64,000 nt of DNA from Micromonospora zingiberis (GTDB lineage Bacteria > Actinomycetota > Actinomycetes > Mycobacteriales > Micromonosporaceae): contig NZ_SJJR01000002.1 of the NCBI RefSeq assembly GCF_004331455.1, positions 458,092 through 522,091 of the forward strand. Direction: 5' to 3'. Position numbers and translations under genes: made by a program. Shown here in pieces: positions 15,240-24,201 of the stretch (position 1 is the stretch's first letter; every line of letters begins with the position of its first letter). The notes below the pieces were generated by a model. That model made no database searches. It had not been told where the DNA came from and was given only the letters and a program-made list of their open reading frames with translations.

Positions 15240-16294
15240 CACCACGCCGGCGGATCGTGCTGGTCGGCGCGCTCGCCCTCCTCGTCGGCTTCACCATGCC
15301 GACGCTGACGAAGTGGGCGCTGGGCACCCTGTGGTACCAGGGTCGGGGGTTCTGTGACGTGGGACTGCCCGGGGCCAGCCGGGTGTGCGGCGCGGCATAC
15401 ACGCTGGCCGAACCGCTCTACCGGCTGACCGGCCTCGCCGTACTCCTGGTCGCGCTGGTCGGGGTGTGGGCCGCCGCCGTGTGGTGTCTGCGGCCGGTGC
15501 GTGATCTTGCCGGGCCGATCTCGTACGTCGGGCCGCAGAATCTCGGCCACCGGGTCCGGCCACGCGGCAACGACGAACTGGCCCGGCTGGCCCGGTCGAT
15601 CGACGAGATGATGGAACGCATCGCCGCCGGCTACGAGGGCCAGCGCAGGTTCGCCGCGAACGCCTCGCACGAACTGCGTACGCCGTTGGCGGTGCAGCGG
15701 ACGTTGATCGAGGTCGGCATGGCTCGGGCGCTCAGCGCGGAGCAGCTTGAGTTGCTGACCGGTCAACTGCTGGAGACCAACGAGCGCAACGAGCGGCTGA
15801 TCGAAGGGCTGCTCGCGCTCAGCGAGAGTGACCAGGGGCTGCGGTCGCGGCTACCGCAGCGCCTGGACGAGATCGTCGGCATGGTGCTCGCCTCGTACCA
15901 GGAACGGGCCGAAGCGGCCGGGGTGAGCGTCGAGAGCCACCTCGAACCTCGGATGGTCATGGGCGAGCGGGTGCTGCTGGAGCGGCTGGTGAGCAACCTG
16001 GTGGAGAACGCGATCAAGTACAACCGGCCGGGCGGGACGCTGACCGTCACGGTCGGCCGGGACCCGGCACTGGTCGTGGTCAACACCGGCCAGGTGGTGC
16101 CGGCCGAGGCGGTGGCCGGACTCTTCGAGCCGTTCCGTCGCCTCGCCCGGGACCGTACGAACCACAGCGGCGGCGCGGGCCTGGGACTGGCCATCGCCCG
16201 CTCGATCACCCAGGCGCACGACGGCCTGATCGCCGCCCGCCCCGCCGAGCACGGCGGGCTGCGGGTGGACGTCCAGCTACCCGAGCGCCCCTGA
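15236..16294 (+). CDS. VanS-like sensor histidine kinase
   Basis: A 352-residue kinase with TM1 (about 8-25), a short external loop of some 35 residues with Cys40 and Cys51, and TM2 (about 66-86). HAMP, the H-box ANASHELRTPLA (His145), N-box NLVENAIKYN and G-box GGAGLGLAIAR follow. The small ectodomain is like that of actinobacterial VanS proteins. The cysteine pair could form a disulfide. Start and stop positions couple it to the response regulator. Ligand unknown. Confidence 0.9.
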   Translation: MTPRRRIVLVGALALLVGFTMPTLTKWALGTLWYQGRGFCDVGLPGASRVCGAAYTLAEPLYRLTGLAVLLVALVGVWAAAVWCLRPVRDLAGPISYVGPQNLGHRVRPRGNDELARLARSIDEMMERIAAGYEGQRRFAANASHELRTPLAVQRTLIEVGMARALSAEQLELLTGQLLETNERNERLIEGLLALSESDQGLRSRLPQRLDEIVGMVLASYQERAEAAGVSVESHLEPRMVMGERVLLERLVSNLVENAIKYNRPGGTLTVTVGRDPALVVVNTGQVVPAEAVAGLFEPFRRLARDRTNHSGGAGLGLAIARSITQAHDGLIAARPAEHGGLRVDVQLPERP

Positions 16295-16405
16295 CCGGGC
16301 GCGCCCCGGCTGCACGACATCTCACCCGACCCGACCGCACAGTGCGGCAACTCGGCCCTCGGCGTGCCCGGAACGGGCCCTGCCCGGCGGAGAGAGGAGC
16401 AACCC

Positions 16406-17512
16406 GTGACCACCCGTGAGCAACCGGCACCCTCCACCGACCTCGGCCCGGCCCCGACCGAGCCGAGGCGTGGCCGGCAGCCGGCCGGTGGGCGGCTGGT
16501 CTGGGCGGACGTGGCCAAGGGCGGCTGCATCCTCCTGGTCCTGCTCTGGCACGTGATCATGAAGGACTACCTTCAGATCGACTGGCGGCTCTCGGTGCCG
16601 GTTCCGGGCGCCTGGGGCACCCTCGGCGAGCTGCTGCTGCCGATGCGGATGCCGTTGTTCTTCACCATCTCCGGAATGTTCGCCGCCGCCGCTGTGCACC
16701 GGCCGTGGCGGGCGGTCGGACGTTCCAGGATCGCCCAGTTCCTCTACCTGTACGCCCTCTGGCTGCTGATCCACACCGCCGCGCTGGCCCTCGCCCCGGA
16801 CTTTCCCACCGACCGGGCGACCAGCCTCGGACAACTGCTGGCCCAGCTCACCATCACCCCGTCGAACCTCTGGTACCTGTACGCGCTGGCGCTCTACTTC
16901 GTACTGGCCAAGGCGTTGCGCCGAGTCCACCCGGCGGTGCTGCTCGGCGCGGCGGGCACGCTCGCCGCCATCGCGGCGACCGGGCTGCTCGACACCCCCG
17001 GCAACCGGGGCGGCCTCTACCAGAATTTGGTGTTCTTCCTGGCCGGTCTGCACCTGCGGCCGTACCTGCTCCGCTGGGCGGAGGCGGTGACCGGCCGGCG
17101 GCTGCTGCTCGCGGCGGTGGCGTACGGCGTGGCGTCGGCGGCCATGCTCGCCACCGGCGCCGGCCGGTGGCCCGGCGTGGCGGTCCTGGTGTCCGCCGTC
17201 GCGGTGCTGTTCGGCATCGCCGGGGCGGTACGGCTGGCCAGCTGGCGGATCGTCGCCGAACCGCTGGCGGCGCTCGGCCGCCGGACACTGCCGATCTACG
17301 TGATCCACATGCCGGTGCTCGCCCTGCTGCACCTGCTGATCGCCGATCTGGTCGCCGGCCTGGACGACCCTGCCCGGCTGGCCCTGGCCTTCGGCTTCCC
17401 GTTCTCGCTCACCGTCGTCGTGCTGGCGCTCAGCCTGGCCCTGCACCGGGTCCTGCTCGCGCTCCGCGCGTCGTGGTTGTTCGACCTGCCCAGCCGGCGT
17501 TCCGCCGCCTGA
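16406..17512 (+). CDS. acyltransferase-3 family membrane protein (VanT membrane-domain-like)
   Basis: The start GTG 16406 has GAGAGGAG upstream. The 368-residue protein has a 30-residue cytoplasmic head followed by about ten membrane spans. It shows the acyltransferase-3 signature (WADVAKGGCILLVLLWHV; FFTISGMF; LGRRTLPIYVIHMP). This family includes OafA-like O-acyltransferases and the membrane half of VanT serine racemases. Position between vanRS-like genes and a PLP enzyme plus ligase suggests it substitutes for the VanT membrane domain or transports or acylates a wall precursor. That is inference; it could also be an independent acyltransferase. Confidence 0.82.
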   Translation: MTTREQPAPSTDLGPAPTEPRRGRQPAGGRLVWADVAKGGCILLVLLWHVIMKDYLQIDWRLSVPVPGAWGTLGELLLPMRMPLFFTISGMFAAAAVHRPWRAVGRSRIAQFLYLYALWLLIHTAALALAPDFPTDRATSLGQLLAQLTITPSNLWYLYALALYFVLAKALRRVHPAVLLGAAGTLAAIAATGLLDTPGNRGGLYQNLVFFLAGLHLRPYLLRWAEAVTGRRLLLAAVAYGVASAAMLATGAGRWPGVAVLVSAVAVLFGIAGAVRLASWRIVAEPLAALGRRTLPIYVIHMPVLALLHLLIADLVAGLDDPARLALAFGFPFSLTVVVLALSLALHRVLLALRASWLFDLPSRRSAA

Positions 17513-17529
17513 GACCACAAGGAGACGAC

Positions 17530-18732
17530 ATGTCCAGCTCAGCTTCCCCGGAGGTCGACCCAGCCCGGGTCGACGTGGCGGAGGCCGCCCGCTGGCTCGA
17601 CGGCCGGGTGCTGCGTACCCCAGTGCTGCGGTCCCCGGCCATCGACCGGCTGGCCGGCGTCCGGGTGTTGTTGAAGGCGGAGAACCTGCAACGCGGCGGC
17701 TCGTACAAGATGCGGGGTGGCCTGTTCGCGGTCGGCCGGCTCGCGGCCGCCGGTCACGCCGGGGTGATCGCGCAGAGCACCGGCAACCACGCGGTCGCCG
17801 TGGCGTTGGCGGCCCGGCGGCACGGGCTGGCCGCGACCGTGGTGCTGCCGGTCGACGCGCCCGCCACCAAGGTCGAGCGGGCCCGGACGGCGGGCGCGCG
17901 GGTGGTGTTCGCCGGCACCGGCGTGGCGGATCGCGTGGCCGTGGCCCGGCGGATCAGCGACGAGACCGGTTACCCGATCGTCGACGCGTACGACCATCCG
18001 GACGTGGTCGCCGGGCAGGGCACCGCCAGCCTCGAACTGATCGAGGAGGCCGAGCGGGCGGGCACCCCGCTGGACGCGCTGGTGCTGCCGGTCGGTGGGG
18101 GCGGCGGCGTGGCCGGTGCGTGCCTGGCCGTGGCCGGCCGGCCGATCGAGGTGTACGGCGTGGAACCGGAGGGCTGCGACTCGCTGGCCCGCAGCCTGGC
18201 CGCCGGCCACCCCACCCCGGTCAGCCCGGCCGCGACGATCGCCGACGGCCTGCGCCCGTCCTGCGTGGGTGAGTTGCCGTTCGCCATCGTGCGGAACCGC
18301 CTGCGCGGGGTGGTCCGGGTGGACGACGAGTCGATCGCCGAGGCGTTCCGGCTGCTCCTGCTGGAGCTGAAGGTGTTGGCGGAGCCGTCCGGTGCGGCCG
18401 GTCTGGCCGGCGCACTGCGCCTGACCGGCAACGCTGCCGCCCTGGAACTCAACGGCAACGCCGCCGCTCTGGAACTCAACGGCAACGCCGCCGTGGAATT
18501 TCCCGGCAATGCCGCGAACCGGCGGGGCACTGCCGCCGTGGAACTCAACGGCAATGCGGCAGTGCCGCCGGGCGGTGCTGCGGGGGACGCCGAGAGCGAG
18601 GCGGCGGAAGCCGGCGACGGTGCTCGGCGGCGGTACACGGTCGGCGTGGTGCTGACCGGCGGAAACGTGGAAGCGGACCTGGTCGCCCGGCTGGCGGCCC
18701 CGCATCGGATCAAAGAAGGGGCGGCAGCATGA
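17530..18732 (+). CDS. fold-II PLP serine/threonine dehydratase or racemase, with repeat insertion
   Basis: AAGGAG lies five bases before ATG 17530. The 400-residue protein is a threonine dehydratase/serine racemase homologue: PLP lysine in GGSYKMRGG, STGNHAVAVALAARR, and glycine loop GGGGGVAG. The usual family length is 310-330. The excess is an insertion at about residues 300-366, made of NGNAA/ALEL repeats and an acidic linker, placed just before the conserved C-terminal strand YTVGVVLTGGNV. Its stop overlaps the ligase start. In this operon, D-serine production for a D-Ala-D-Ser ligase is the attractive role; simple dehydration of serine is the alternative. Confidence 0.85.
   Translation: MSSSASPEVDPARVDVAEAARWLDGRVLRTPVLRSPAIDRLAGVRVLLKAENLQRGGSYKMRGGLFAVGRLAAAGHAGVIAQSTGNHAVAVALAARRHGLAATVVLPVDAPATKVERARTAGARVVFAGTGVADRVAVARRISDETGYPIVDAYDHPDVVAGQGTASLELIEEAERAGTPLDALVLPVGGGGGVAGACLAVAGRPIEVYGVEPEGCDSLARSLAAGHPTPVSPAATIADGLRPSCVGELPFAIVRNRLRGVVRVDDESIAEAFRLLLLELKVLAEPSGAAGLAGALRLTGNAAALELNGNAAALELNGNAAVEFPGNAANRRGTAAVELNGNAAVPPGGAAGDAESEAAEAGDGARRRYTVGVVLTGGNVEADLVARLAAPHRIKEGAAA
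18425..18600 (+). repeat. intragenic 24/27-bp imperfect repeats coding NGNAA units
   Basis: Five copies of a unit with core CGGCAA(C/T)GC(C/T)GC, most followed by TGGAACTCAA, lie in frame inside the PLP enzyme gene. They encode TGNAAALEL, NGNAAALEL, NGNAAVEF, GNAANRR...TAAVEL and NGNAAVPP. Unit spacing is a multiple of three, so the frame is kept. It looks like a recent expansion in a surface loop. Confidence 0.85.
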
Positions 18733-19928
18733 GCGAGCATCAGGGAGTGGATCACCGTGCCGGTGAGCCGGAGAAGGTCGCCACAGCGGGACGGGACGGC
18801 GACCGGCGGCCGAGGGTGATCGGGGTGCTGTTCGGCGGGCCGTCGGCGGAGCACGAGGTCTCGTGCGCCTCGGCGCTCGGGGTGGCCCGGGCGCTGGTTG
18901 GCGGGGGCTACCGCGTCGTGGCGCTGGGTATCACCCGCGACGGTGGACTGCGACTGGTGCCGGAGTCGACGCTGGCCAGTCATCTCGACGGCACGGGGGC
19001 GGAGCGGGCCATCGACGACCGGTTGACCGTGACCGGCGCGGCCGTGGAGTTGCGGGCCGGCAAGCCGCGCGGCACCGCGCTGGTCACCGCGGCGGACTCG
19101 CCCGAGGTGGTGCACGCCGAACTGGACGTGGTCTTCCCGGTGCTGCACGGCCCGTACGGCGAGGACGGCGTGGTGCAGGGCCTGCTCGAATCGTTGGGTG
19201 TGCCGTACGCGGGCTGCGGGATTCTCGCCTCCGCCGTCGGGATGGACAAGGTGGCGATGAAGCGGGCGCTGCGGGCCGAGGAGGTGCCGATCACCCCGCA
19301 CGTCTGGTTCGACGAGCAGACCTACCGCGCCACCGAGGACGTGGAGAAGTTGGTGGTGGGGCTGCGCCGGCCGCTGTTCGTCAAGCCGGCCCGGATGGGC
19401 TCGTCGATCGGCATTTCCCGGGTGGGCGAGGGCGACGACTTGGCGGCGGCGGTCGAGGAGGCGCTCCGGCACGACAACCTCATCGTGGTGGAGCAGGGCG
19501 TCACCGGCCGGGAACTGGAGTGTGGGGTGCTCGGCGGGGCCCGTCCGGAGGCGTCGGCGGTGGGTGAGGTACGGGTCACCGGGGGCTGGTTCGACTACCA
19601 GCAGAAGTACTTCGGCGACTCCGACCCGATGGTGGTGCCCGCCGTACTGCCCGCCGAGGTGGCCGAGCGGATCCGGGACCTGTCGGTACGCGCGTTCACC
19701 GCGATCGGCGGCTGGGGGCTGGCCCGGGTCGACTTCCTCTACGACGAGAGCGCCGGCGAGCTGTACGTCAACGAGCTGAACACCATGCCCGGCTTCACCG
19801 CGCATTCGATGTACCCGAAGGCATGGGCGGCGGCCGGTGTCGGTTACCGCGAGATCGTCGACCGGCTGGTCGCCCTGGCCGTCGAGCGGCACGCGAGCCG
19901 CCCCGTGGGCGAGGAGAAACCGGCGTGA
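18729..19928 (+). CDS. D-alanine--D-alanine/D-serine ligase family protein
   Basis: A 399-residue ATP-grasp ligase. An unusual hydrophilic head of about 28 residues precedes VIGVLFGGPSAEHEVSCASA. Substrate and ATP motifs are present: HGPYGEDGVVQG, KPARMGSSIGIS and NELNTMPGFTAHSMYPK. The omega-loop reads FDYQQKY; a Lys-Tyr pair there is found in D-Ala-D-Ala and D-Ala-D-Ser ligases, whereas VanA-type D-lactate ligases differ. It overlaps both neighbours (ATGA, GTGA). It could be an extra housekeeping Ddl, but co-transcription with a VanX-like peptidase and VanRS-like pair points to modified precursor synthesis. Confidence 0.9.
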   Translation: MSEHQGVDHRAGEPEKVATAGRDGDRRPRVIGVLFGGPSAEHEVSCASALGVARALVGGGYRVVALGITRDGGLRLVPESTLASHLDGTGAERAIDDRLTVTGAAVELRAGKPRGTALVTAADSPEVVHAELDVVFPVLHGPYGEDGVVQGLLESLGVPYAGCGILASAVGMDKVAMKRALRAEEVPITPHVWFDEQTYRATEDVEKLVVGLRRPLFVKPARMGSSIGISRVGEGDDLAAAVEEALRHDNLIVVEQGVTGRELECGVLGGARPEASAVGEVRVTGGWFDYQQKYFGDSDPMVVPAVLPAEVAERIRDLSVRAFTAIGGWGLARVDFLYDESAGELYVNELNTMPGFTAHSMYPKAWAAAGVGYREIVDRLVALAVERHASRPVGEEKPA

Positions 19929-20560
19929 TCCTGCTCTGCGATCCACGGGTGGCGGCGGTACCCGGCGAGGACGACGGTGAGCCGCTGGTCGACCTGCGCG
20001 ACGTACCCGAACTCCGGCTCGACGGCCGGGCGGCCGATCCCGCCGGGGCGTACGCCCGGCTGCGTCAGGGGGTGGTGGAGCGGTTGCTGGCCGCGCAGAG
20101 TGCCCTGCCCGACGGCCTGCGTCTGCTGGTCATCGAGGGGTACCGGCCCTACGCGGCGCAGCTGGACATCTTCACCGGATACCGGGACGAGTTGCGCCGC
20201 AACCACCCGGACTGGTCGGCGGAGCGGGTGTACGAGGAGACCACCAAGTTCGTCTCGCCGGTGGAGGTGGCGCCGCACAGCACCGGCGGGGCGGTGGACC
20301 TGACCCTCTGCACCGCCGACGGGGCCGAGCTGGACATGGGCACCGCCGTGGACGCCACCCCCGAGGCCAGCGCGAACGCCTGCTTCACGGCCGCGTCGTC
20401 GATCAGCGCGCAGGCTCGCCGGCACCGCCAGATCATGGGCAGCGCGCTGGCCGGGGCGGGTCTGGTCAACTACCCCACCGAGTGGTGGCACTGGTCCTAC
20501 GGCGACCGCTACTGGGCGCTGCTGACCGGCGCACCGCACACCCGCTACGGCCCGCTCTGA
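19925..20560 (+). CDS. VanX-type D-Ala-D-Ala dipeptidase (M15D)
   Basis: A 211-residue zinc peptidase close to the VanX length. Visible active-site motifs are EGYRPYAAQ (transition-state arginine), PHSTGGAVDLTL (His and Asp zinc ligands of SxHxxGxAxD) and EWWHW (catalytic Glu and third zinc ligand). There is no signal peptide, so it acts in the cytoplasm, where VanX removes D-Ala-D-Ala so that modified dipeptide dominates. The start overlaps the ligase stop. A VanXY-like extra carboxypeptidase role cannot be judged from sequence. Confidence 0.9.
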   Translation: MILLCDPRVAAVPGEDDGEPLVDLRDVPELRLDGRAADPAGAYARLRQGVVERLLAAQSALPDGLRLLVIEGYRPYAAQLDIFTGYRDELRRNHPDWSAERVYEETTKFVSPVEVAPHSTGGAVDLTLCTADGAELDMGTAVDATPEASANACFTAASSISAQARRHRQIMGSALAGAGLVNYPTEWWHWSYGDRYWALLTGAPHTRYGPL

Positions 20561-20690
20561 GCGGTCCGCCCCCGCCGCCGGAAGGTTCATTCGAAACTTT
20601 GTTTTCGATGCATGTCACTGAGCTGAACTGGACAGCGCTCCCACTCCGTACCCGCACCCGAACGCAGGCACCGAGGACGGGAGGCAACAG

Positions 20691-21365
20691 GTGAAGGTAC
20701 AGCGGAAGCACATGCTGGCGGCGGGGGTGGCGGTGGTCGCGGCGGCGGCCATGGCGGTGAGCACCGGGCTCGGGTTCGCCGACAGCGCACCGACCGCGCA
20801 GAGCGTCTGCGCTGGCTCGATCACCTTCTCGGCTGAGGGAGGTGCGCCGGCCGCCACCAGCAACCAGTTCCCGGTCGGGACAACGCTGCGGGTGACCAAC
20901 CTGGACAACGACAAGTCGGCCGAGGTGACCGTGGTCGGGCCGTCGGGCAGTTGCGTCCTGCTCAACGCCGCCGCGATGGACCTGGTCCGCGAGCCGGGCA
21001 AGAACGTGATCCGGCGCAACGTGGTCGAACGGTTGGGCGGGGCGCAGCCCGGCGCCGGGCAGCCGACCCAGGCCGGCGATCGGCCCGGCTCGGCCTCACC
21101 GCCCGCCGCCCGCCCGGTCACCGGGTCGGCCTGCCAGGGCGCGATCACCTTCTTCGAGGAGGCCGCCGGTCCGGCCGCCACCAGCGACCGCTTCCCGGTG
21201 GGTACCCGGCTGCGGGTGACCAACCTGGACAACGACCGGACGACCACGGTGACGGTGACCGGCCCGTCGGGCAGCTGCGTGCTGCTCAACTCCGCCGCCA
21301 TGGAACAGATCAGGGAGCCGGGCAAGAACCTGGTGCGCAACAACACCGTCGAGGTGCTGCGCTGA
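20691..21365 (+). CDS. secreted protein with two RlpA-like double-psi barrels
   Basis: GTG 20691 follows GGGAGG. The 224-residue product has a Sec signal peptide (hydrophobic AAGVAVVAAAAMAVSTGLGF, probable cut after GFADS). Two homologous modules (about 39-113 and 146-224) share FPVGT.LRVTNLDND, V.GPSGSCVLLN and REPGKN. These resemble RlpA/expansin double-psi barrels. The linker is Pro/Gly/Ala-rich. Each module has two cysteines. Role: probably binding or remodelling peptidoglycan outside the membrane. It lies 130 bases after the VanX-like gene, behind an A/T-rich patch likely to hold its own promoter. Confidence 0.75.
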   Translation: MKVQRKHMLAAGVAVVAAAAMAVSTGLGFADSAPTAQSVCAGSITFSAEGGAPAATSNQFPVGTTLRVTNLDNDKSAEVTVVGPSGSCVLLNAAAMDLVREPGKNVIRRNVVERLGGAQPGAGQPTQAGDRPGSASPPAARPVTGSACQGAITFFEEAAGPAATSDRFPVGTRLRVTNLDNDRTTTVTVTGPSGSCVLLNSAAMEQIREPGKNLVRNNTVEVLR

Positions 21366-21370
21366 ATATG

Positions 21371-21415
21371 GGCCGGGTGGTTGCCGCGCGGTGCGGACGC
21401 GGCAACCACCCGGCC
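21371..21415. terminator. bidirectional hairpin terminator
   Basis: Perfect 18-bp stem (GGCCGGGTGGTTGCCGCG at 21371-21388 with 21398-21415) and a 9-base loop, between the convergent barrel-protein and gabT genes. No T tract, as is usual in these genomes. Confidence 0.8.
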
Positions 21416-21422
21416 GGCTCGG

Positions 21423-22694
21423 TCAGCCGAAAGCGGCGTCCAGGATGTCCATCCCACGGGCCAGTTCGTCGTCGGAAATGACCAGCGGAGGCAGGAAACG
21501 CAGCACGTTGCCGTACGTGCCGCAGGTGAGGGTGAGCAGGCCGGCGGCGTGGCAGGCCGCCGAGATCGCCGCCGTGGCGGCCGGGTCGGGGGTGAGCGTG
21601 CCCGGCTGCACGATCTCCACCGCGAGCATGGCGCCGCGACCGCGTACCTCGGCGACGCGCGGATCCCGCTCGGCGATGGCCCGTAGCCGGGCCCCCAGCG
21701 CCGCCTCGATCCGCCGGGCCGCGCCGGCCAGGTCCAGCTCGTGCAGGGTCTCGATGGCGGCCAGCGCGGCGGCGCAGGCCAGCGGGTTGCCGCCGTACGT
21801 GCCGCCGAGGCCACCGACGTGCACCGCGTCCATCAGCTCCGCCCGGCCGGTCACCGCAGCCAACGGCAGCCCACCGGCGATGCCCTTGGCCAGGGTGATC
21901 AGATCCGGTTCGACGCCCTCGTGCTGACAGGCGAACCAGTCACCGGTACGGCAGAAACCCGTCTGGATCTCGTCGGCGATGAAGACCACCCCGGCCGCCG
22001 TCGCCCACTCACGCAACGCCGGCAGGAACCCCGGCGACGGTACGACGAAGCCACCCTCGCCCTGGATCGGTTCGATCAGCAGCGCGGCCACGTTCTCCGC
22101 ACCGACCTGCTTCTCGACCAGCTCGATGGCCCGGGCTGCCGCGGTGGCGCCGGCCAGGCCACCGTCGCGCAGCGGGTACGACATCGGCACCCGGTAGATC
22201 TCGCCGGCGAACGGACCGAACCGGTGCTTGTACGGCATGTTCTTCGCCGTCAACGCCATGGTCAGGTTGGTCCGGCCGTGGTACGCGTGGTCGAAGACCA
22301 CCACCGCCGGCCGTCCGGTGGCGTGCCGGGCGATCTTCACCGCGTTCTCCACCGCCTCGGCGCCGGAGTTGAACAGCGCCGAGCGCTTCTCGAAGCTGCC
22401 CGGGGTCAGCGCGTTGAGCTGCTCACAGACCGCCACGTACGACTCGTACGGCGCGACCATGAAGCAGGTGTGGGTGAAGCGTTCGACCTGCGCGCGTACC
22501 GCCTCGACCACCTTCGGGGCGGAGTTGCCCACGTTGGTGACCGCGATGCCGGCGGCGAAGTCGATCCACTCGCGGCCCTCGACGTCGGTGATGGTGCCGC
22601 CCGACGCGCTGGCCACGTACGCCGGGATGACGCTGCCGACGCCCCGGGCGACGGCCGCGCCCCGCCGCTTGTGCAGTTCCCCGGATGAGGTCAT
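21423..22694 (-). CDS. gabT: 4-aminobutyrate aminotransferase
   Basis: A 423-residue class III aminotransferase with FNSGAEAVENA, DHAYHGRTNLTMALT, IADEIQTGF and the PLP lysine in TLAKGIAGGLPLAA, matching GabT. The start ATG 22694 has AGGAGG ten bases before it. An upstream in-frame GTG (22760) would add only residues coded by a dispersed repeat and is rejected. GabT converts GABA and 2-oxoglutarate to succinate semialdehyde. It follows an aminobutyraldehyde dehydrogenase gene on the same strand, completing putrescine to succinate semialdehyde. Confidence 0.92.
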   Translation of the reverse strand: MTSSGELHKRRGAAVARGVGSVIPAYVASASGGTITDVEGREWIDFAAGIAVTNVGNSAPKVVEAVRAQVERFTHTCFMVAPYESYVAVCEQLNALTPGSFEKRSALFNSGAEAVENAVKIARHATGRPAVVVFDHAYHGRTNLTMALTAKNMPYKHRFGPFAGEIYRVPMSYPLRDGGLAGATAAARAIELVEKQVGAENVAALLIEPIQGEGGFVVPSPGFLPALREWATAAGVVFIADEIQTGFCRTGDWFACQHEGVEPDLITLAKGIAGGLPLAAVTGRAELMDAVHVGGLGGTYGGNPLACAAALAAIETLHELDLAGAARRIEAALGARLRAIAERDPRVAEVRGRGAMLAVEIVQPGTLTPDPAATAAISAACHAAGLLTLTCGTYGNVLRFLPPLVISDDELARGMDILDAAFG

Positions 22695-22702
22695 GAGGGC
22701 TG

Positions 22703-22760
22703 AGCCTCCTTTCGTTCGCGCCTGCGGGGCTCGCAAACCCGGCTCACTCCTCGCGCTCAC
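22703..22760 (-). repeat. dispersed junction element before gabT
   Basis: Read on the minus strand it opens GTGAGCGCGAGGAGTG and ends GCGCGAACGAAAGGAGG, close to the 59-bp units at 8410-8527. It starts four bases after the stop of the upstream aldehyde dehydrogenase gene, stays in frame with gabT, and supplies its AGGAGG ribosome site. Confidence 0.8.
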
Positions 22761-22764
22761 AGGT

Positions 22765-24201
22765 TCAGCCCTCGATGTTGTGCATGACGTGCTTGATCCG
22801 GGTGTAGTCCTCCAGGCTGTAGACGGAGAGGTCCTTGCCGTGCCCGGAGTGCTTGAACCCGCCGTGCGGCATCTCGGAGATGAACGGGATGTGGGTGTTC
22901 ACCCAGACGCAGCCGAAGTCGAGCCGCCGGGTCATCCGCATGGCCCGACCGTGGTCGCGCGTCCAGACCGAGGCGGAGAGGCCGTAGTCGACGCCGTTGG
23001 CCCAGCGCACCGCCTCGTCCTCGTCGGAGAACCGCTGCACGGTGATGACCGGCCCGAACACCTCGTCCTGGATGATCTCGTCGTCCTGCCGGAGACCGGA
23101 GACGACGGTGGGGGCGTAGAAGTAGCCGCGCTCGCCCACCTGCGCGCCGCCGGTCTCCAGCGACGCGTGGTCCGGCAGCCGGTCGACGAAGCCGCGTACC
23201 CGGGCGAGCTGGTTGGCGTTGTTCAACGGGCCGTAGAGCACGTCCTCGTCGTCCGGCGCACCGGTCCGGGTGTTGCGGGCCTGCTCGGTGAGGGCGGCGA
23301 CGAAGTCGGCGTGCACGCCGGGGGCGGTGAGCACCCGGGTGGCCGCCGTGCAGTCCTGACCGGCGTTGAAGTAACCACCGACCGCGATGGCCTCGGCCGC
23401 CGCCGCGATGTCCGCGTCGTCGAAGATCACCACCGGGGCCTTGCCGCCCAGCTCCAGGTGGGTGCGCTTGAGGTCGGGCGCGGCAGCAGCGGCGACCTCC
23501 ATGCCGGCCCGGGTCGAGCCGGTGATCGACACCAGCTGCGGGGTGGGGTGCGCGACGAGCGCCCGGCCGGTGTCCCGGTCGCCGCAGACCACGTTGAACA
23601 CACCCGGCGGCAGGTACTCGGCGGCGATCTCGGCCAGCAGCAGCGTCGACACCGGCGTGGTGTCCGACGGCTTGAGCACCACCGTGTTCCCGGCCGCGAG
23701 GGCGGGCGCGATCTTCCAGACCGCCATCATCAGCGGGTAGTTCCACGGGGTGACCTGGGCGCAGACGCCGATCGGCTCGCGTCGCACGTACGAGGTGTGC
23801 CCGGCCATGTACTCGCCGGCCGAACGGCCCTCCAACAGCCGGGCGGCACCAGCGAAGAAGCGGAACTCGTCCACCGCGGGTGGCAGTTCCTCGTCGGCGG
23901 TGAGCTGCCGGGGCTTGCCGGTGTTGCGTACCTCGGCGTCGACCAGGTCGGCAGCCCGGGCCTCGACCGCGTCGGCGAGCTTGAGCAGCGCCTTCTGCCG
24001 TTCGGCCGGAGTGCTGTCCCGCCAGCTCTCGAAGGCGGTGGCGGCGGCCCGCATCGCCGCGTCCACGTCGGCGGCGCCGGAGACCGGGGCCTGGGCGAAG
24101 ACCTCACCGGTACAGGGGTCGATCAGGTCGGCGTAGCCACCGTCGACCGGCTCGACGTACTCGCCGTTGACGAAGTTACGCAGCTTCTGCTGGTCACTCA
24201 T
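22765..24201 (-). CDS. gamma-aminobutyraldehyde dehydrogenase-type ALDH
   Basis: A 478-residue aldehyde dehydrogenase: [21 protein letters not shown] (NAD loop), LELGGK (general-base Glu) and GQDCTAATR (catalytic Cys). The sequence pattern ([36 protein letters not shown]) fits PatD/PuuC-like enzymes. Substrate assignment rests on gabT immediately downstream and the polyamine locus at 1-13 kb. Divergent from a second aldehyde dehydrogenase gene. Confidence 0.87.
   Translation of the reverse strand: MSDQQKLRNFVNGEYVEPVDGGYADLIDPCTGEVFAQAPVSGAADVDAAMRAAATAFESWRDSTPAERQKALLKLADAVEARAADLVDAEVRNTGKPRQLTADEELPPAVDEFRFFAGAARLLEGRSAGEYMAGHTSYVRREPIGVCAQVTPWNYPLMMAVWKIAPALAAGNTVVLKPSDTTPVSTLLLAEIAAEYLPPGVFNVVCGDRDTGRALVAHPTPQLVSITGSTRAGMEVAAAAAPDLKRTHLELGGKAPVVIFDDADIAAAAEAIAVGGYFNAGQDCTAATRVLTAPGVHADFVAALTEQARNTRTGAPDDEDVLYGPLNNANQLARVRGFVDRLPDHASLETGGAQVGERGYFYAPTVVSGLRQDDEIIQDEVFGPVITVQRFSDEDEAVRWANGVDYGLSASVWTRDHGRAMRMTRRLDFGCVWVNTHIPFISEMPHGGFKHSGHGKDLSVYSLEDYTRIKHVMHNIEG

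Noticed and set aside
22695..22760. N-terminal extension of gabT from GTG 22760
   Set aside because: The added residues are encoded by the dispersed element; AGGAGG favours ATG 22694, where homology begins.
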